This document shows, one piece after another, positions 1-7,810 of a DNA stretch of 58,060 bases (position 1 is its first letter; every line of letters begins with the position of its first letter). The stretch is from Devosia sp. (GTDB taxonomy: Bacteria > Pseudomonadota > Alphaproteobacteria > Rhizobiales > Devosiaceae), in assembly GCA_030680995.1 (NCBI GenBank), contig JAUXUM010000227.1, positions 1 through 58,060 on the forward strand, written 5' to 3'. Position numbers and translations under genes: made by a program. The notes under the pieces were generated by a model. That model had not been told where the DNA came from. It saw only the letters and a program-made list of their open reading frames with translations, and ran no database searches.

Positions 1-236
1 GAAACAGATTGAGACGCCTCGCTCTCCTGACCCCATCATGCGGCGGCCCAGCGCCGACCGCGAAGAGAAGCGAGTGACCCACGGAACGGTCCAGGAAAAA
101 ATACAGGAGCAGCTTGACCGCAACGACCCAATCAGAGAGGACTCTCAGACCCTTCGGTTTGAAGGGATACCGGCGGGGGTGGTGCCGGGCGCATTTTTCG
201 GTTGCGCCGGAATCGCGAATATGAGTCAACGTAGAG

Positions 237-1598
237 GTGACTCAGGCTTCTGATTTGCCCGACAAGGACGCCGTTATTGCCGCGCTTATTGCGCGGATCG
301 AGATGCTTGTGGCGGAGAATGCCCGGCTTGCGGGGCGGGTCGTCGAACTCGAAGCCAAGCTGGGCCTGCCGCCGAAGACACCCGACAATTCCAGCGTGCC
401 GCCGTCGAAGGGGCAGAAGCCCTCCGGCTCCTCAGTGCCGAAGGCGAAGGCCAAGCCGCATCGTGGCGCGCATCGTCCGCTACACCCCAATCCGACCTCG
501 AAGCGCGAGGTTCTGGCGAACACCTGCAAGGGCTGCGGCGCCGATGTGTCTGGCGTAGTGCAGATCGTCTGCGAGCAATACGACCGCGTCGAAATCCCCA
601 GGATCGAGCCCAACGTAACCCGCGTGTTGCTGCATGGCGGGGTGTGCCCCTGCTGCCGCAAACGCTTCAAGGCCGAGCCGCCGGCGGGACTGGAGCCGGG
701 ATCGCCGTTCGGGCCGAACCTTGGCGCCTTGGTCATCTATCTGCGCTCGGTCCAAGCCATTCCGCTGGCGCGGCTGCGCGAGGTGATGGGCGAGCTGTTG
801 GGGCTCGACATCAGCGAGGGTGCGCTGGTCAACATCCTCAGCGCCAGCGCCAAGCCGTTCGCGGCGACGGTCGAGCGGATCAAGGCGCGGCTGCTCGCCG
901 GCACGGCGATCGCCTCCGACGAAACCGGGATCCGGGTCGGCAAGGCGAACTGGTGGCTCTGGGTGTTCCACCACGCCGACAGCGCCGTCTTCGTAGCCGA
1001 CAAGCATCGCTCCAAGGCGGTGGTGCAGGCCTTCCTCGGCGACCATCGCCCGGACTACTGGATCTCCGACCGCTATGGCGGCCAGATGGGTTGGGCCAGG
1101 CGGGAACATCAGGTCTGTCTCGCGCATCTGATCCGCGACGTGCAATATGCCATCGACGAGGGCGACACCGTCCTCGGCCCCAGTGTGAAGGGTCTGCTCA
1201 AGCGCGCCTGCGCCATCGGACGGCGACGGGCAGACCTGAGCGAGGCCACGCTCAAGAGCTACGAGGCCGACCTTGACCGCCGGCTCGACCGCATCATGGC
1301 CGTTGCTCCGGTCCATCCCGCCGGCATCAAGCTTCAGACGATCATCAAGAAGACCCGCCGCCACCTCTTCGTCTTCGTCCAAAATCGCGATCTCTCCGCC
1401 ACCAACAACGGCTCGGAGCGGGCCCTGCGCCCCTGCGCCGTCTACCGCAAGATCACCAATGGCTTCCGCTCCGAATGGGGCGCCGTCCTGTACGCAGACA
1501 TCAGGTCCGTGGTCGAGACCGCGCGCCGGAGATCGATCCGGGCGATCGACGCCATCCGCCTCACCCTCGATGAACGGCCCCTGCCGATCGGCACATAG
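237..1598 (+). CDS. IS66-family transposase
   Basis: This is a DDE transposase of the IS66 family, 453 aa and apparently full length. The N-terminus is a leucine-zipper-like coiled coil (residues about 10-45) followed by the family's linker rich in Pro and Ser (KTPDNSSVPPSKGQKPS). Next comes a Cys-containing zinc-finger-like segment (CKGCGADV and CPCCRKRF). The catalytic core shows the family signatures ASDETGIRVG, DRYGGQ, CLAHLIRD and, near the end, NNGSERALRP, which carries the catalytic Glu. The start is GTG. No IS66 tnpA or tnpB accessory genes are seen upstream. There is no frameshift, so the enzyme may be active. Confidence 0.93.
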   Translation: MTQASDLPDKDAVIAALIARIEMLVAENARLAGRVVELEAKLGLPPKTPDNSSVPPSKGQKPSGSSVPKAKAKPHRGAHRPLHPNPTSKREVLANTCKGCGADVSGVVQIVCEQYDRVEIPRIEPNVTRVLLHGGVCPCCRKRFKAEPPAGLEPGSPFGPNLGALVIYLRSVQAIPLARLREVMGELLGLDISEGALVNILSASAKPFAATVERIKARLLAGTAIASDETGIRVGKANWWLWVFHHADSAVFVADKHRSKAVVQAFLGDHRPDYWISDRYGGQMGWARREHQVCLAHLIRDVQYAIDEGDTVLGPSVKGLLKRACAIGRRRADLSEATLKSYEADLDRRLDRIMAVAPVHPAGIKLQTIIKKTRRHLFVFVQNRDLSATNNGSERALRPCAVYRKITNGFRSEWGAVLYADIRSVVETARRRSIRAIDAIRLTLDERPLPIGT

Positions 1599-1703
1599 CC
1601 AGATCGGGCCATCGCCGTCCCTTGCCAGCGGCAATGTCATCGCGCAAGCAATGGCGGCGGACACATTGACTGCGATGTCCAATGTCGAAAGGGTGAAAAG
1701 ACC

Positions 1704-2315
1704 GTGGCCAGAACCAGCGCGCCGAAGACCGTTGTGCCGAAGACCGTTGTGCCGAAGACCATTGCCAGCAAGAACATCATCACGCTGAAGGTGACGCTGC
1801 GCGGCACCAAGCCGCCGGTCTGGCGACGGCTGGTCATGCCCGGCACGATGACGCTCGGCGACCTGCACGCCGCAATCCAGGCGGCGATGGGCTGGCACGA
1901 CAGCCACCTCCATGCCTTCGACATCGGCGGGGAGCAGTTTGGCGATCGGCACAGTGTCGACGACGTCGCCGACGAAAATCGCGTGACCCTGAACGGCCTG
2001 CTGAGATCTCCGGTCGTCCGCTTCACCTACACTTATGACTTCGGCGACAATTGGGAGCACACGGTCGCATTCGAAAAGAGCGAGCCGGCGGTCGAGGGCG
2101 TATCCTACCCCGTCTGCATCACTGGAAAGCGCAACTGTCCGCCAGAAGACTGCGGCGGCGTCTGGGGCTATGAGGCGTTGCTGGCCATCCTGGCCGATCC
2201 CGCCCATCCCGAACACGCCGAACGGATCGACTGGATCGGCGAAGAGTTCGACCCCGAAGAGTTCGACCTTGAACGCGCCAACACCGTGCTCGCCGCCCGG
2301 TTCAGGAAAAAATAG
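1704..2315 (+). CDS. pRiA4b ORF-3-like protein
   Basis: This 203-aa protein matches the plasmid pRiA4b ORF-3 family. Recognisable stretches are KVTLRGTKPPVWRRLVMPGTMTL, LHAAIQAAMGWHDSHLHAF, YTYDFGDNWEHTV, and an acidic C-terminus containing CPPEDCGGVWGYE. The biochemical function of the family is unknown; members are often found on plasmids and beside transposases. The start is GTG at 1704. The N-terminus contains a 15-bp tandem repeat giving PKTVV-PKTVV-PKTIA, which lies before the conserved domain and probably has no structural role. It lies about 105 bp downstream of the transposase, in the same orientation. Confidence 0.85.
   Translation: MARTSAPKTVVPKTVVPKTIASKNIITLKVTLRGTKPPVWRRLVMPGTMTLGDLHAAIQAAMGWHDSHLHAFDIGGEQFGDRHSVDDVADENRVTLNGLLRSPVVRFTYTYDFGDNWEHTVAFEKSEPAVEGVSYPVCITGKRNCPPEDCGGVWGYEALLAILADPAHPEHAERIDWIGEEFDPEEFDLERANTVLAARFRKK
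1722..1766 (+). repeat. three tandem 15-bp units inside the passenger gene
   Basis: Units at 1722-1736 and 1737-1751 are identical and the third (1752-1766) differs at three bases. They encode PKTVV, PKTVV and PKTIA. The unit length is a multiple of three, so copy number can change without shifting the frame. Confidence 0.9.
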
Positions 2316-2465
2316 CCGCCCGCCGACAAGCCACCCTGCCGCCAAACGTCGGGACGTGAGTAATTACCATTTTTCAAGGTCTGCGGGTGCTCCGACACTC
2401 AAATACTTCGCAAGCCCCGTTTTCCAGTAGCGGATACTTTCAAAATTGTTGGGAATTGCGCGGCG

Positions 2466-3536
2466 CTAGGCCAGATAACGCAGCAGGAAGCGATTTTCGC
2501 TGATCAGCCGGTAAGGGATGCTTTCGTGTCGTATCAGTCCGCTGCCGTGCACGGTCCTGTCCCGGATCAGATCGACCATGCAGCAGACATGCGCCGCCGA
2601 TATGGAACTCATGGCGCTCACCGGAAAAGCACTGCGCATGGGTTCGTGATAGATCTTGCGCACGTAGGATCGTTCCGCCGGAACCCCCTCGTGTTGACCA
2701 CGCACGCTGATGAAAATCACCAGCACGTCCTGAACGACATCGGGAACACCATAGCGCAGCACCGTTCGCAAGATGTCGCGTCGGCGCTTCAACCCGAGTT
2801 CCTCGAAGAGAAAGCGCGCCAATTGCAGATGGCCTGGATAGCGGATGGTCTTGAAGCTGAGATTGCGCACTTTTGGCTTTAGCGCCATGCAGAGATCGCC
2901 CAGTCCGCCCGCCGTGCTGAATGCCTCGTACGGACGGCCATTGAGTACGAACTGCTCGTATTGTTGCAGCGGCGGCGCACTGACGAGTTCACCTTCCACG
3001 AGGCCCTCGCAGCGGCCGGTATATTCGGCGATCAGGCCGTCGACATCCCAGGAAAGCCCATAGCCGAAACTGGTCGAGGGGTTGACGGGCAGACCGCCCG
3101 CGCGGACGACCATGTCGACTGGCCCATCCAGCGCACCGGCGAGTTCGGCCGCGATGTTGGCGACCAGCCCGGGCGACAGCCCGCAGCCGGGCAGAACCAG
3201 GCTGGCATGCCCCGGCGTCTGCGCCAGGGCCTTTATGGCGCTGGTGTCTTCAACGGTATCGACATAGTGCGTACCGGTCTGCAGCGCGGCAGTCGCCACC
3301 GTTTTTCCCAGGCCCATTGGCACGGCATTGACGACCAGATCGAATTCCCTCAGCGTCTCGACACAATCGGGCAGACTTGATGCGTCAAGGTGGCGGGTGC
3401 GGTAGCCGCGCTGGCTTGCCCGATCCAGCGCCTCGCTCGTGGCGTCGGCGACCTCCACCCAATATTCGTCCGCAGTGGCCAGGATGCCTGCTGCCGCCAA
3501 GCCGATCCGGCCGGCCCCGACAATCAGGACTCTCAT
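2466..3536 (-). CDS. Lysine/saccharopine dehydrogenase-like oxidoreductase
   Basis: A 356-aa NAD(P)-dependent oxidoreductase of the saccharopine dehydrogenase / lysine 6-dehydrogenase superfamily. The N-terminal Rossmann motif is RVLIVGAGRIGLAAAGIL. The middle has the family segments THYVDTVED and LPGCGLSPGLVANIAA. The C-terminal catalytic region has GGLPVNP, then FGYGLSWDVDGLIAEYTG, typical of saccharopine reductase-like and lysine-dehydrogenase-like enzymes. The substrate is not determined by sequence; L-lysine, saccharopine or diaminopimelate-like amino acids are candidates. The ATG at 3536 begins directly with the Rossmann strand and was chosen; a TTG at 3551 overlapping the previous stop is an alternative. 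It is the last gene of the transporter part of the operon, which supports a role on the imported amino acid. Confidence 0.8.
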   Translation of the reverse strand: MRVLIVGAGRIGLAAAGILATADEYWVEVADATSEALDRASQRGYRTRHLDASSLPDCVETLREFDLVVNAVPMGLGKTVATAALQTGTHYVDTVEDTSAIKALAQTPGHASLVLPGCGLSPGLVANIAAELAGALDGPVDMVVRAGGLPVNPSTSFGYGLSWDVDGLIAEYTGRCEGLVEGELVSAPPLQQYEQFVLNGRPYEAFSTAGGLGDLCMALKPKVRNLSFKTIRYPGHLQLARFLFEELGLKRRRDILRTVLRYGVPDVVQDVLVIFISVRGQHEGVPAERSYVRKIYHEPMRSAFPVSAMSSISAAHVCCMVDLIRDRTVHGSGLIRHESIPYRLISENRFLLRYLA

Positions 3537-3547
3537 CGGGGCATCGC

Positions 3548-4351
3548 TCAAGAGTGGAACCGTGACAGGAATGTCCGCAGCCGCGCGGTGCCGGACTGGT
3601 GGATGACACTGTCAGCGGAACCGATTTCGGCGATCACTCCTTCGTCGATGAAGGCGACGCGATCGGCAATATCGGCGGCAAAGGCAATTTCATGCGTGAC
3701 GATCGCCATGGTCATGCCATCCTGAACCAGCGCCCGGATGACCTCGAGGACCTCGCCGACAAGTTCGGGATCCAGCGCGCTCGTCACCTCGTCCAGCAGC
3801 AGCACATCCGGGCGCATGGCCAGTGCCCTGGCGATAGCGACGCGCTGTTTCTGGCCGCCGGAGAGGTGGTTGGGGTAGACGTCGCGCTTGTCGACCAGGC
3901 CGACCTTGGCAAGCAGGTCCATGGCCCGCGCCTCGACGCTTTCTCTTGGCTCCCTGAGAACCACCAGCGGGCCTTCGCAGATATTCTGCAGCACCGTCTT
4001 GTGCGGAAAGAGATTGAAATGCTGGAACACCATGCCGACATGGCGTCGCAATTCGCCGTACCCGACCCGCTCCTTTCGGGACGCAAAGCGGGTTTCGACC
4101 TGTCGCCCCTTGTAGCGGATGACCCCCGCCGACGGCGTTTCCATCATGTTGAGGCATCGGATCAAGGTCGATTTTCCCGATCCCGAAGGACCTATGATGG
4201 CGAGCACTTCCCCAGCTTTCAGCGAAAGATCAACCCCCTTGATCACCTCGAGTTTACCATAGCTCTTTCTCAGGCCGGTGGCGTCGAGGATGACATCGGC
4301 GCTGGCGGATGCCGCCTTCGCCTCCCTGGTGGCGGGTGCACTCAAATCCAT
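3548..4351 (-). CDS. Polar amino-acid ABC transporter ATP-binding protein
   Basis: ATPase of the GlnQ/HisP type, 267 aa. Visible motifs are Walker A (GPSGSGKST), the Q-loop (VFQHFNLFPHKTV, typical of amino-acid importers), the signature LSGGQKQRVAIARAL, Walker B (VLLLDEVTSALDPE) and the switch histidine (VTHE). The ATG at 4351 follows a good ribosome-binding site (GGAAGGTGAG); an in-frame upstream start at 4423 would overlap the permease gene and is less likely. It sits 40 bp after the permease gene and 11 bp before the dehydrogenase-like gene. It should energise the single permease encoded next to it, probably as a homodimer. Confidence 0.93.
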   Translation of the reverse strand: MDLSAPATREAKAASASADVILDATGLRKSYGKLEVIKGVDLSLKAGEVLAIIGPSGSGKSTLIRCLNMMETPSAGVIRYKGRQVETRFASRKERVGYGELRRHVGMVFQHFNLFPHKTVLQNICEGPLVVLREPRESVEARAMDLLAKVGLVDKRDVYPNHLSGGQKQRVAIARALAMRPDVLLLDEVTSALDPELVGEVLEVIRALVQDGMTMAIVTHEIAFAADIADRVAFIDEGVIAEIGSADSVIHQSGTARLRTFLSRFHS

Positions 4352-4391
4352 GATCTCACCTTCCTGCAAGGACGCTCGTTCCGATGCATGG

Positions 4392-5054
4392 CTAGTCGCT
4401 GACGCGAAGCCGCCGCTCGACATAGTCCGCCACCTGCGTCATCGGGAACAAGAGCGCGAAGTAGAGCACTGCCACCACCGTATAGGCCTCGAGCGGACGA
4501 TAGGTCTGCCCGTTCACCACCGCGGCCATGTAGGCCAATTCGCCTACCGAGATCACCGAGATCAGCGAGGTGTTCTTGAACTGGATGACCGACTGGTTGA
4601 TGAAGGCCGGCAGCATGCGCTTCAGCGCCTGCGGCATGACGATCCGCCACATTGTCTGGCGTCCCGACATCGCGATTGCCTTGGCGGCCTCGGTCTGTCC
4701 GCGATCGATCGAAAGAATGCCACCCCTGAAGATCTCGGCGTAGAACGAGCCGGCATAGAGCGACAGCGTCAGCAACGCCGCGGTGGTGTTGTCGAGCGAA
4801 AAGCCGAGCAGCAGCGGCAGTGCGTAGTAGAACCAGAGCAACTGCACCAGCAGCGGCGTACACCGGAACACTTCCTGATAGGCCCTTGCAAGAAGACGGA
4901 TGAACCAATTGTTGGACAGCCTGCTGAAACAGACAGCAAAGCCGATGACAACGCCAATCACAATGGAAGCGGTTGTATAGGCGAATGTCAGCCACAGGCC
5001 CCACAGGAACAGGTCCCAGGACTGAAGCACAACACTAAAATCCATCTTGTACAT
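4392..5054 (-). CDS. Polar amino-acid ABC transporter permease
   Basis: A 220-aa inner-membrane permease of the HisM/GlnP family. It has about five hydrophobic segments and the family EAA-loop (EAAKAIAMSGRQTMWRIVMPQAL), which contacts the ATPase. The TPLLVQLLWFYYALP stretch is characteristic of polar amino-acid importers. Start ATG 5054 follows GGGAG at good spacing; a second ATG lies three codons in. Only one permease gene is present, so a homodimeric channel is implied. Confidence 0.93.
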   Translation of the reverse strand: MYKMDFSVVLQSWDLFLWGLWLTFAYTTASIVIGVVIGFAVCFSRLSNNWFIRLLARAYQEVFRCTPLLVQLLWFYYALPLLLGFSLDNTTAALLTLSLYAGSFYAEIFRGGILSIDRGQTEAAKAIAMSGRQTMWRIVMPQALKRMLPAFINQSVIQFKNTSLISVISVGELAYMAAVVNGQTYRPLEAYTVVAVLYFALLFPMTQVADYVERRLRVSD

Positions 5055-5112
5055 CAGTCACTCCCTGCGGTGCTACCGGGGCGCCGCGAACAGCGCCCCG
5101 GCATTTCAGGCA

Positions 5113-5952
5113 TCAGCCGCCGACGTCGAAGCCCGCGGGCAGGTCTTCGATGGTAATGTCAAACGGAGCCAAACCCTTGACGATCCAGGTCTGGTTGTTG
5201 CCGACCCGGCGATTGTAGTTCGCCCAGGCCGAGATGAACGACTTGAACTGCTCATCGGCGGCGTAGCTGATGCCGATCACAGACGGCGACGACAACAGTG
5301 GCTGCGGCACATAGACTGCGCCGAGTTGAGCGTTGCGCTTGACCATCACCATCGAATTCAAAACGGTGTTGATGAGCGCGTCCGCCTTGCCACTGGCCAC
5401 GGCCAAGATGGCCTCGTCGCGCGTCTTGAAGCGCAGCACATTGGCTTTCGGCAGGTATTGCTGGGTGATCAGGTCCTGGGCCGAGCCAAGATCAACCGCT
5501 ACCGTCACGCCAGGATCATTGAGCGAAGCCCAGGTGGCATTGGCAAGTTCCGGCTTCGGAGAAACGATCACAAAGCTATTATAGTAGGTCGGATCGGAGA
5601 AGGATATTGCCAGCGCGCGCGCCGGCAGCGCGGTCAGCGCCAGAGCGATATCGGCCTTGCCGGATTGCACGTCGAGGATCGAGTTTGCCCAGGAGCTCTC
5701 AACCACCTCGAGTTCGACCCCGATGGTCGTTGCGATGTCGTTGGCCATGTCGATGACGAAACCGCGCCATTCGCCGGTACGGGGATCCTTGTTGAAATAG
5801 GGATCCTCATTGACAATGGCAGGGACGCGCAAGACGCCACGTTCCTTGATCTGGTCGATTGTGCTCTTGTTGTCCTGTGCCATGGTCGGCGCGGCGACCG
5901 TTATGCCCAGTGCGAGTAACGATGCGGCCAGGATGGCCTTGAATATTGTCAT
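5113..5952 (-). CDS. Periplasmic amino-acid-binding protein
   Basis: A 279-aa solute-binding protein of the bacterial extracellular family 3. The N-terminus is a Sec signal peptide with a hydrophobic core and a probable cleavage after PTMA. The mature part has TIDQIKERGVLRVPAIVNEDPYF and WRGFVIDMANDIATTIGVELEVVE, typical of the first lobe of glutamine/lysine/arginine-type binding proteins. Ligand identity cannot be read from the sequence. It starts with ATG 5952 after AAGGAGGGAC. It precedes the permease gene by 58 bp and is the first of the three transporter genes. Confidence 0.92.
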   Translation of the reverse strand: MTIFKAILAASLLALGITVAAPTMAQDNKSTIDQIKERGVLRVPAIVNEDPYFNKDPRTGEWRGFVIDMANDIATTIGVELEVVESSWANSILDVQSGKADIALALTALPARALAISFSDPTYYNSFVIVSPKPELANATWASLNDPGVTVAVDLGSAQDLITQQYLPKANVLRFKTRDEAILAVASGKADALINTVLNSMVMVKRNAQLGAVYVPQPLLSSPSVIGISYAADEQFKSFISAWANYNRRVGNNQTWIVKGLAPFDITIEDLPAGFDVGG

Positions 5953-6114
5953 GCGAGTCCCTCCTTGGATGATAAGAAAAATCGGTTGAATCTTGTTCTC
6001 AGGTGACTGGCGCCCGTTCGCCCGACGTCCTTGCGGGGAACTGTGCTACCCTTGTCTGGGCTCTTCAATGCAAACGGTCGGTCCGGACTTGTGTCTTTTC
6101 TTGGAAGGTCCGGT

Positions 6115-7014
6115 CTACGCGGATTGACGCTCGAAGGCCGCGAGCGCCCGTTCGAGTATGATCCGGCTGGAAGCGCCAAGCGGCGCGAGTGGCGCACGGA
6201 CGCTGCCACTCATCAGCTGACGGATGGCCAAGGCCTGCTTGACCGGGACCGGATTGCCTTCCACGAACATTGCCTTGGACAGCGCATGGATGCGCTGATG
6301 CAGGGCAAGGGCCACATGATGCTCGCCGCGACGCCAGGCATCGAGCATGGCAACCATCTCTTTGGGCGCGTAATTGGAGACGACGCTGGTGACACCATGC
6401 GCTCCGACCGAGAGGAACGGCAAGGTCAGAGCGTCATCTCCCGAATGGATGACGAAGTCTTCTCCACACAGCGCGCGCAGGTCGGAAATGCGCTCGCTCC
6501 GGCCTCCGGCCTCCTTGATCCCCACGATGTTGCCATGGGTCTCAGCCAGTTGCGCAGCCGTTTCCGGCGCAATCTCGACACCGCAGCGGCCCGGCACGCT
6601 ATAGAGCACGATCGGCAGGCCGGTACTGCGCGCCACCGCGCCATAATGGAGCAGCAAGCCTTCCTGGCTGGGCTTGTTGTAATAGGGTGTGACCACTAGG
6701 CATCCATCCGCACCGGCGGCTTCGGCCGCCCGTGCGGCGGCAACGGCATGGGCGGTATTGTTTGAGCCCGTACCGGCCAGGACAAAGGCCCTGCCGTCCG
6801 CGACCGCCACGGTGCGCCGTATGAGCGCGATCGCCTCCTCGGCTTCAAGCGCTGCCGCCTCGCCGGTCGTACCGACCGGCACCAGGCCGCGGATCCCAGC
6901 CGCAATCTGACGCTCGACCAGATTGTCATAGGCAGCAAAATCGATTTCCGCGTCATCGAATGGGGTCACAAGGGCCGTGAAGACCCCCGAGAATGTCTCG
7001 ATCATGTTCGCCAT
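6115..7014 (-). CDS. Dihydrodipicolinate synthase-family lyase (DapA-like)
   Basis: A 299-aa class I pyruvate-type aldolase/lyase of the DapA/NAL family. Key features are GTTGEAAAL (pyruvate-binding loop), TPYYNKP with the conserved Tyr, VPGRCGVEI where Arg corresponds to the substrate-carboxylate Arg of dihydrodipicolinate synthase, and GIKEAGG with the Schiff-base Lys. These suggest a true synthase-like or retro-aldol activity (pyruvate plus aspartate semialdehyde). The family also contains the hydroxyproline-pathway 1-pyrroline-4-hydroxy-2-carboxylate deaminase. ATG 7014 follows AAGGAAACG; an upstream frame to 7101 overlaps the dapB-like gene. It follows the dapB-like gene by 46 bp in the same operon. 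Confidence 0.88.
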   Translation of the reverse strand: MANMIETFSGVFTALVTPFDDAEIDFAAYDNLVERQIAAGIRGLVPVGTTGEAAALEAEEAIALIRRTVAVADGRAFVLAGTGSNNTAHAVAAARAAEAAGADGCLVVTPYYNKPSQEGLLLHYGAVARSTGLPIVLYSVPGRCGVEIAPETAAQLAETHGNIVGIKEAGGRSERISDLRALCGEDFVIHSGDDALTLPFLSVGAHGVTSVVSNYAPKEMVAMLDAWRRGEHHVALALHQRIHALSKAMFVEGNPVPVKQALAIRQLMSGSVRAPLAPLGASSRIILERALAAFERQSA

Positions 7015-7060
7015 AACGTTTCCTTGTTCAAAGCCTGCGCCGCCGCCGCGCGCCTGATCG

Positions 7061-7801
7061 TCAGGACCACATGTCCGATGGTGCGTAGAGCCGAGGACCA
7101 CGGGCCTCGCGCGACAGCCATTCCGCGGCGCTCAAGGCCCCTTCCGCATAGGCGGTCAATGTGTTTACGGCAAAAGTGAAACTGGCCTTGGTGACGCCCA
7201 TGTCGAATTGCACCTGATTGATGCCAACGGTGTCGGCAAGCCGATGAATGTGGACATCCGGCTCGGGGGCGAGAGCGCCCGCCATCCGGGTCTGTATGTC
7301 GCGGATGCCTTGCGCCAGCTGCAGTGAGGTCCCCGACGCGACGCGCTTCTTGCGCTGGTGGTAGGTTTCATCGACGGTCACGAGCGCCCCCGGATGCAAC
7401 TGGGCAAAGCGGAATACGCTGGTCGCGAATGCGCCGAAACCCGGGCCGAAATTGGCCCCGAGCATGATCGGGCGCAGCTTGGCGGCATTGGCCAGGGCTT
7501 CCTGCTGGGCCGCCGAAAAGCCGGTGGTGCCGATCACGACCGGCACCGGTTTGCTGCCCAGCAATTCCTGCAGCTGCAGACTGGCCTCGGGGGTCGAGAA
7601 ATCGATGATAGCGTCGCAATAGGCGTTGATCGCCGCCTCTGCCGGTCGATACTCGATGATTGTGCCGCCCACGGCCCGGCCAAGCCAGGACGAGCTTGGC
7701 GAGACGTGGGCAGCCGCGAGTTCGAGGTCGGGCCGGGCGAGGATTGTCTCGACCAGACGCGTCCCAATTCTGCCCGAGGCGCCGTAGATGGCGATCCGCA
7801 T
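7061..7801 (-). CDS. Dihydrodipicolinate reductase-like protein (DapB family, divergent active site)
   Basis: A 246-aa DapB-family oxidoreductase. The N-terminal nucleotide-binding motif is YGASGRIGTRLV, followed by IGTTGF and a GANFGPG loop equivalent to the family's AANFSVG. The catalytic segment reads ETYHQRKKRVASGTS where canonical DapB has E-x-H-H-x-x-K-x-D-A-P-S-G-T. One His and the catalytic Lys are kept; the first His is Tyr, and the Asp and Pro of the DAPSGT box are changed. This suggests a specialised paralogue rather than the housekeeping enzyme. It starts at ATG 7801, 9 bp after the aldehyde dehydrogenase gene. Confidence 0.82.
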   Translation of the reverse strand: MRIAIYGASGRIGTRLVETILARPDLELAAAHVSPSSSWLGRAVGGTIIEYRPAEAAINAYCDAIIDFSTPEASLQLQELLGSKPVPVVIGTTGFSAAQQEALANAAKLRPIMLGANFGPGFGAFATSVFRFAQLHPGALVTVDETYHQRKKRVASGTSLQLAQGIRDIQTRMAGALAPEPDVHIHRLADTVGINQVQFDMGVTKASFTFAVNTLTAYAEGALSAAEWLSREARGPRLYAPSDMWS

Positions 7802-7810
7802 TGCGTTCTC

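Larger units (their letters stand above)
1..2345 (+). mobile_element. IS66-family insertion sequence with passenger gene; left end not resolved
   Basis: A complete IS66-type transposase gene is followed on the same strand by a pRiA4b ORF-3-like gene, a pairing that suggests an IS with a passenger. Neither terminal inverted repeat could be fixed. The first 236 bases hold no gene I recognise and may be the left part of the element. The right edge is placed just after the passenger gene only because the next gene (ending at 2466) is a chromosomal-type operon on the other strand. The boundaries are approximate. Confidence 0.55.

Noticed and set aside
38-253. A 71-codon frame upstream of the transposase
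   Set aside because: There is no similarity and no convincing ribosome-binding site; it overlaps the transposase start.
480-2345. A 621-codon minus-strand frame antisense to the transposase and passenger genes
   Set aside because: It has no domain similarity, and the opposite strand encodes two recognised proteins.
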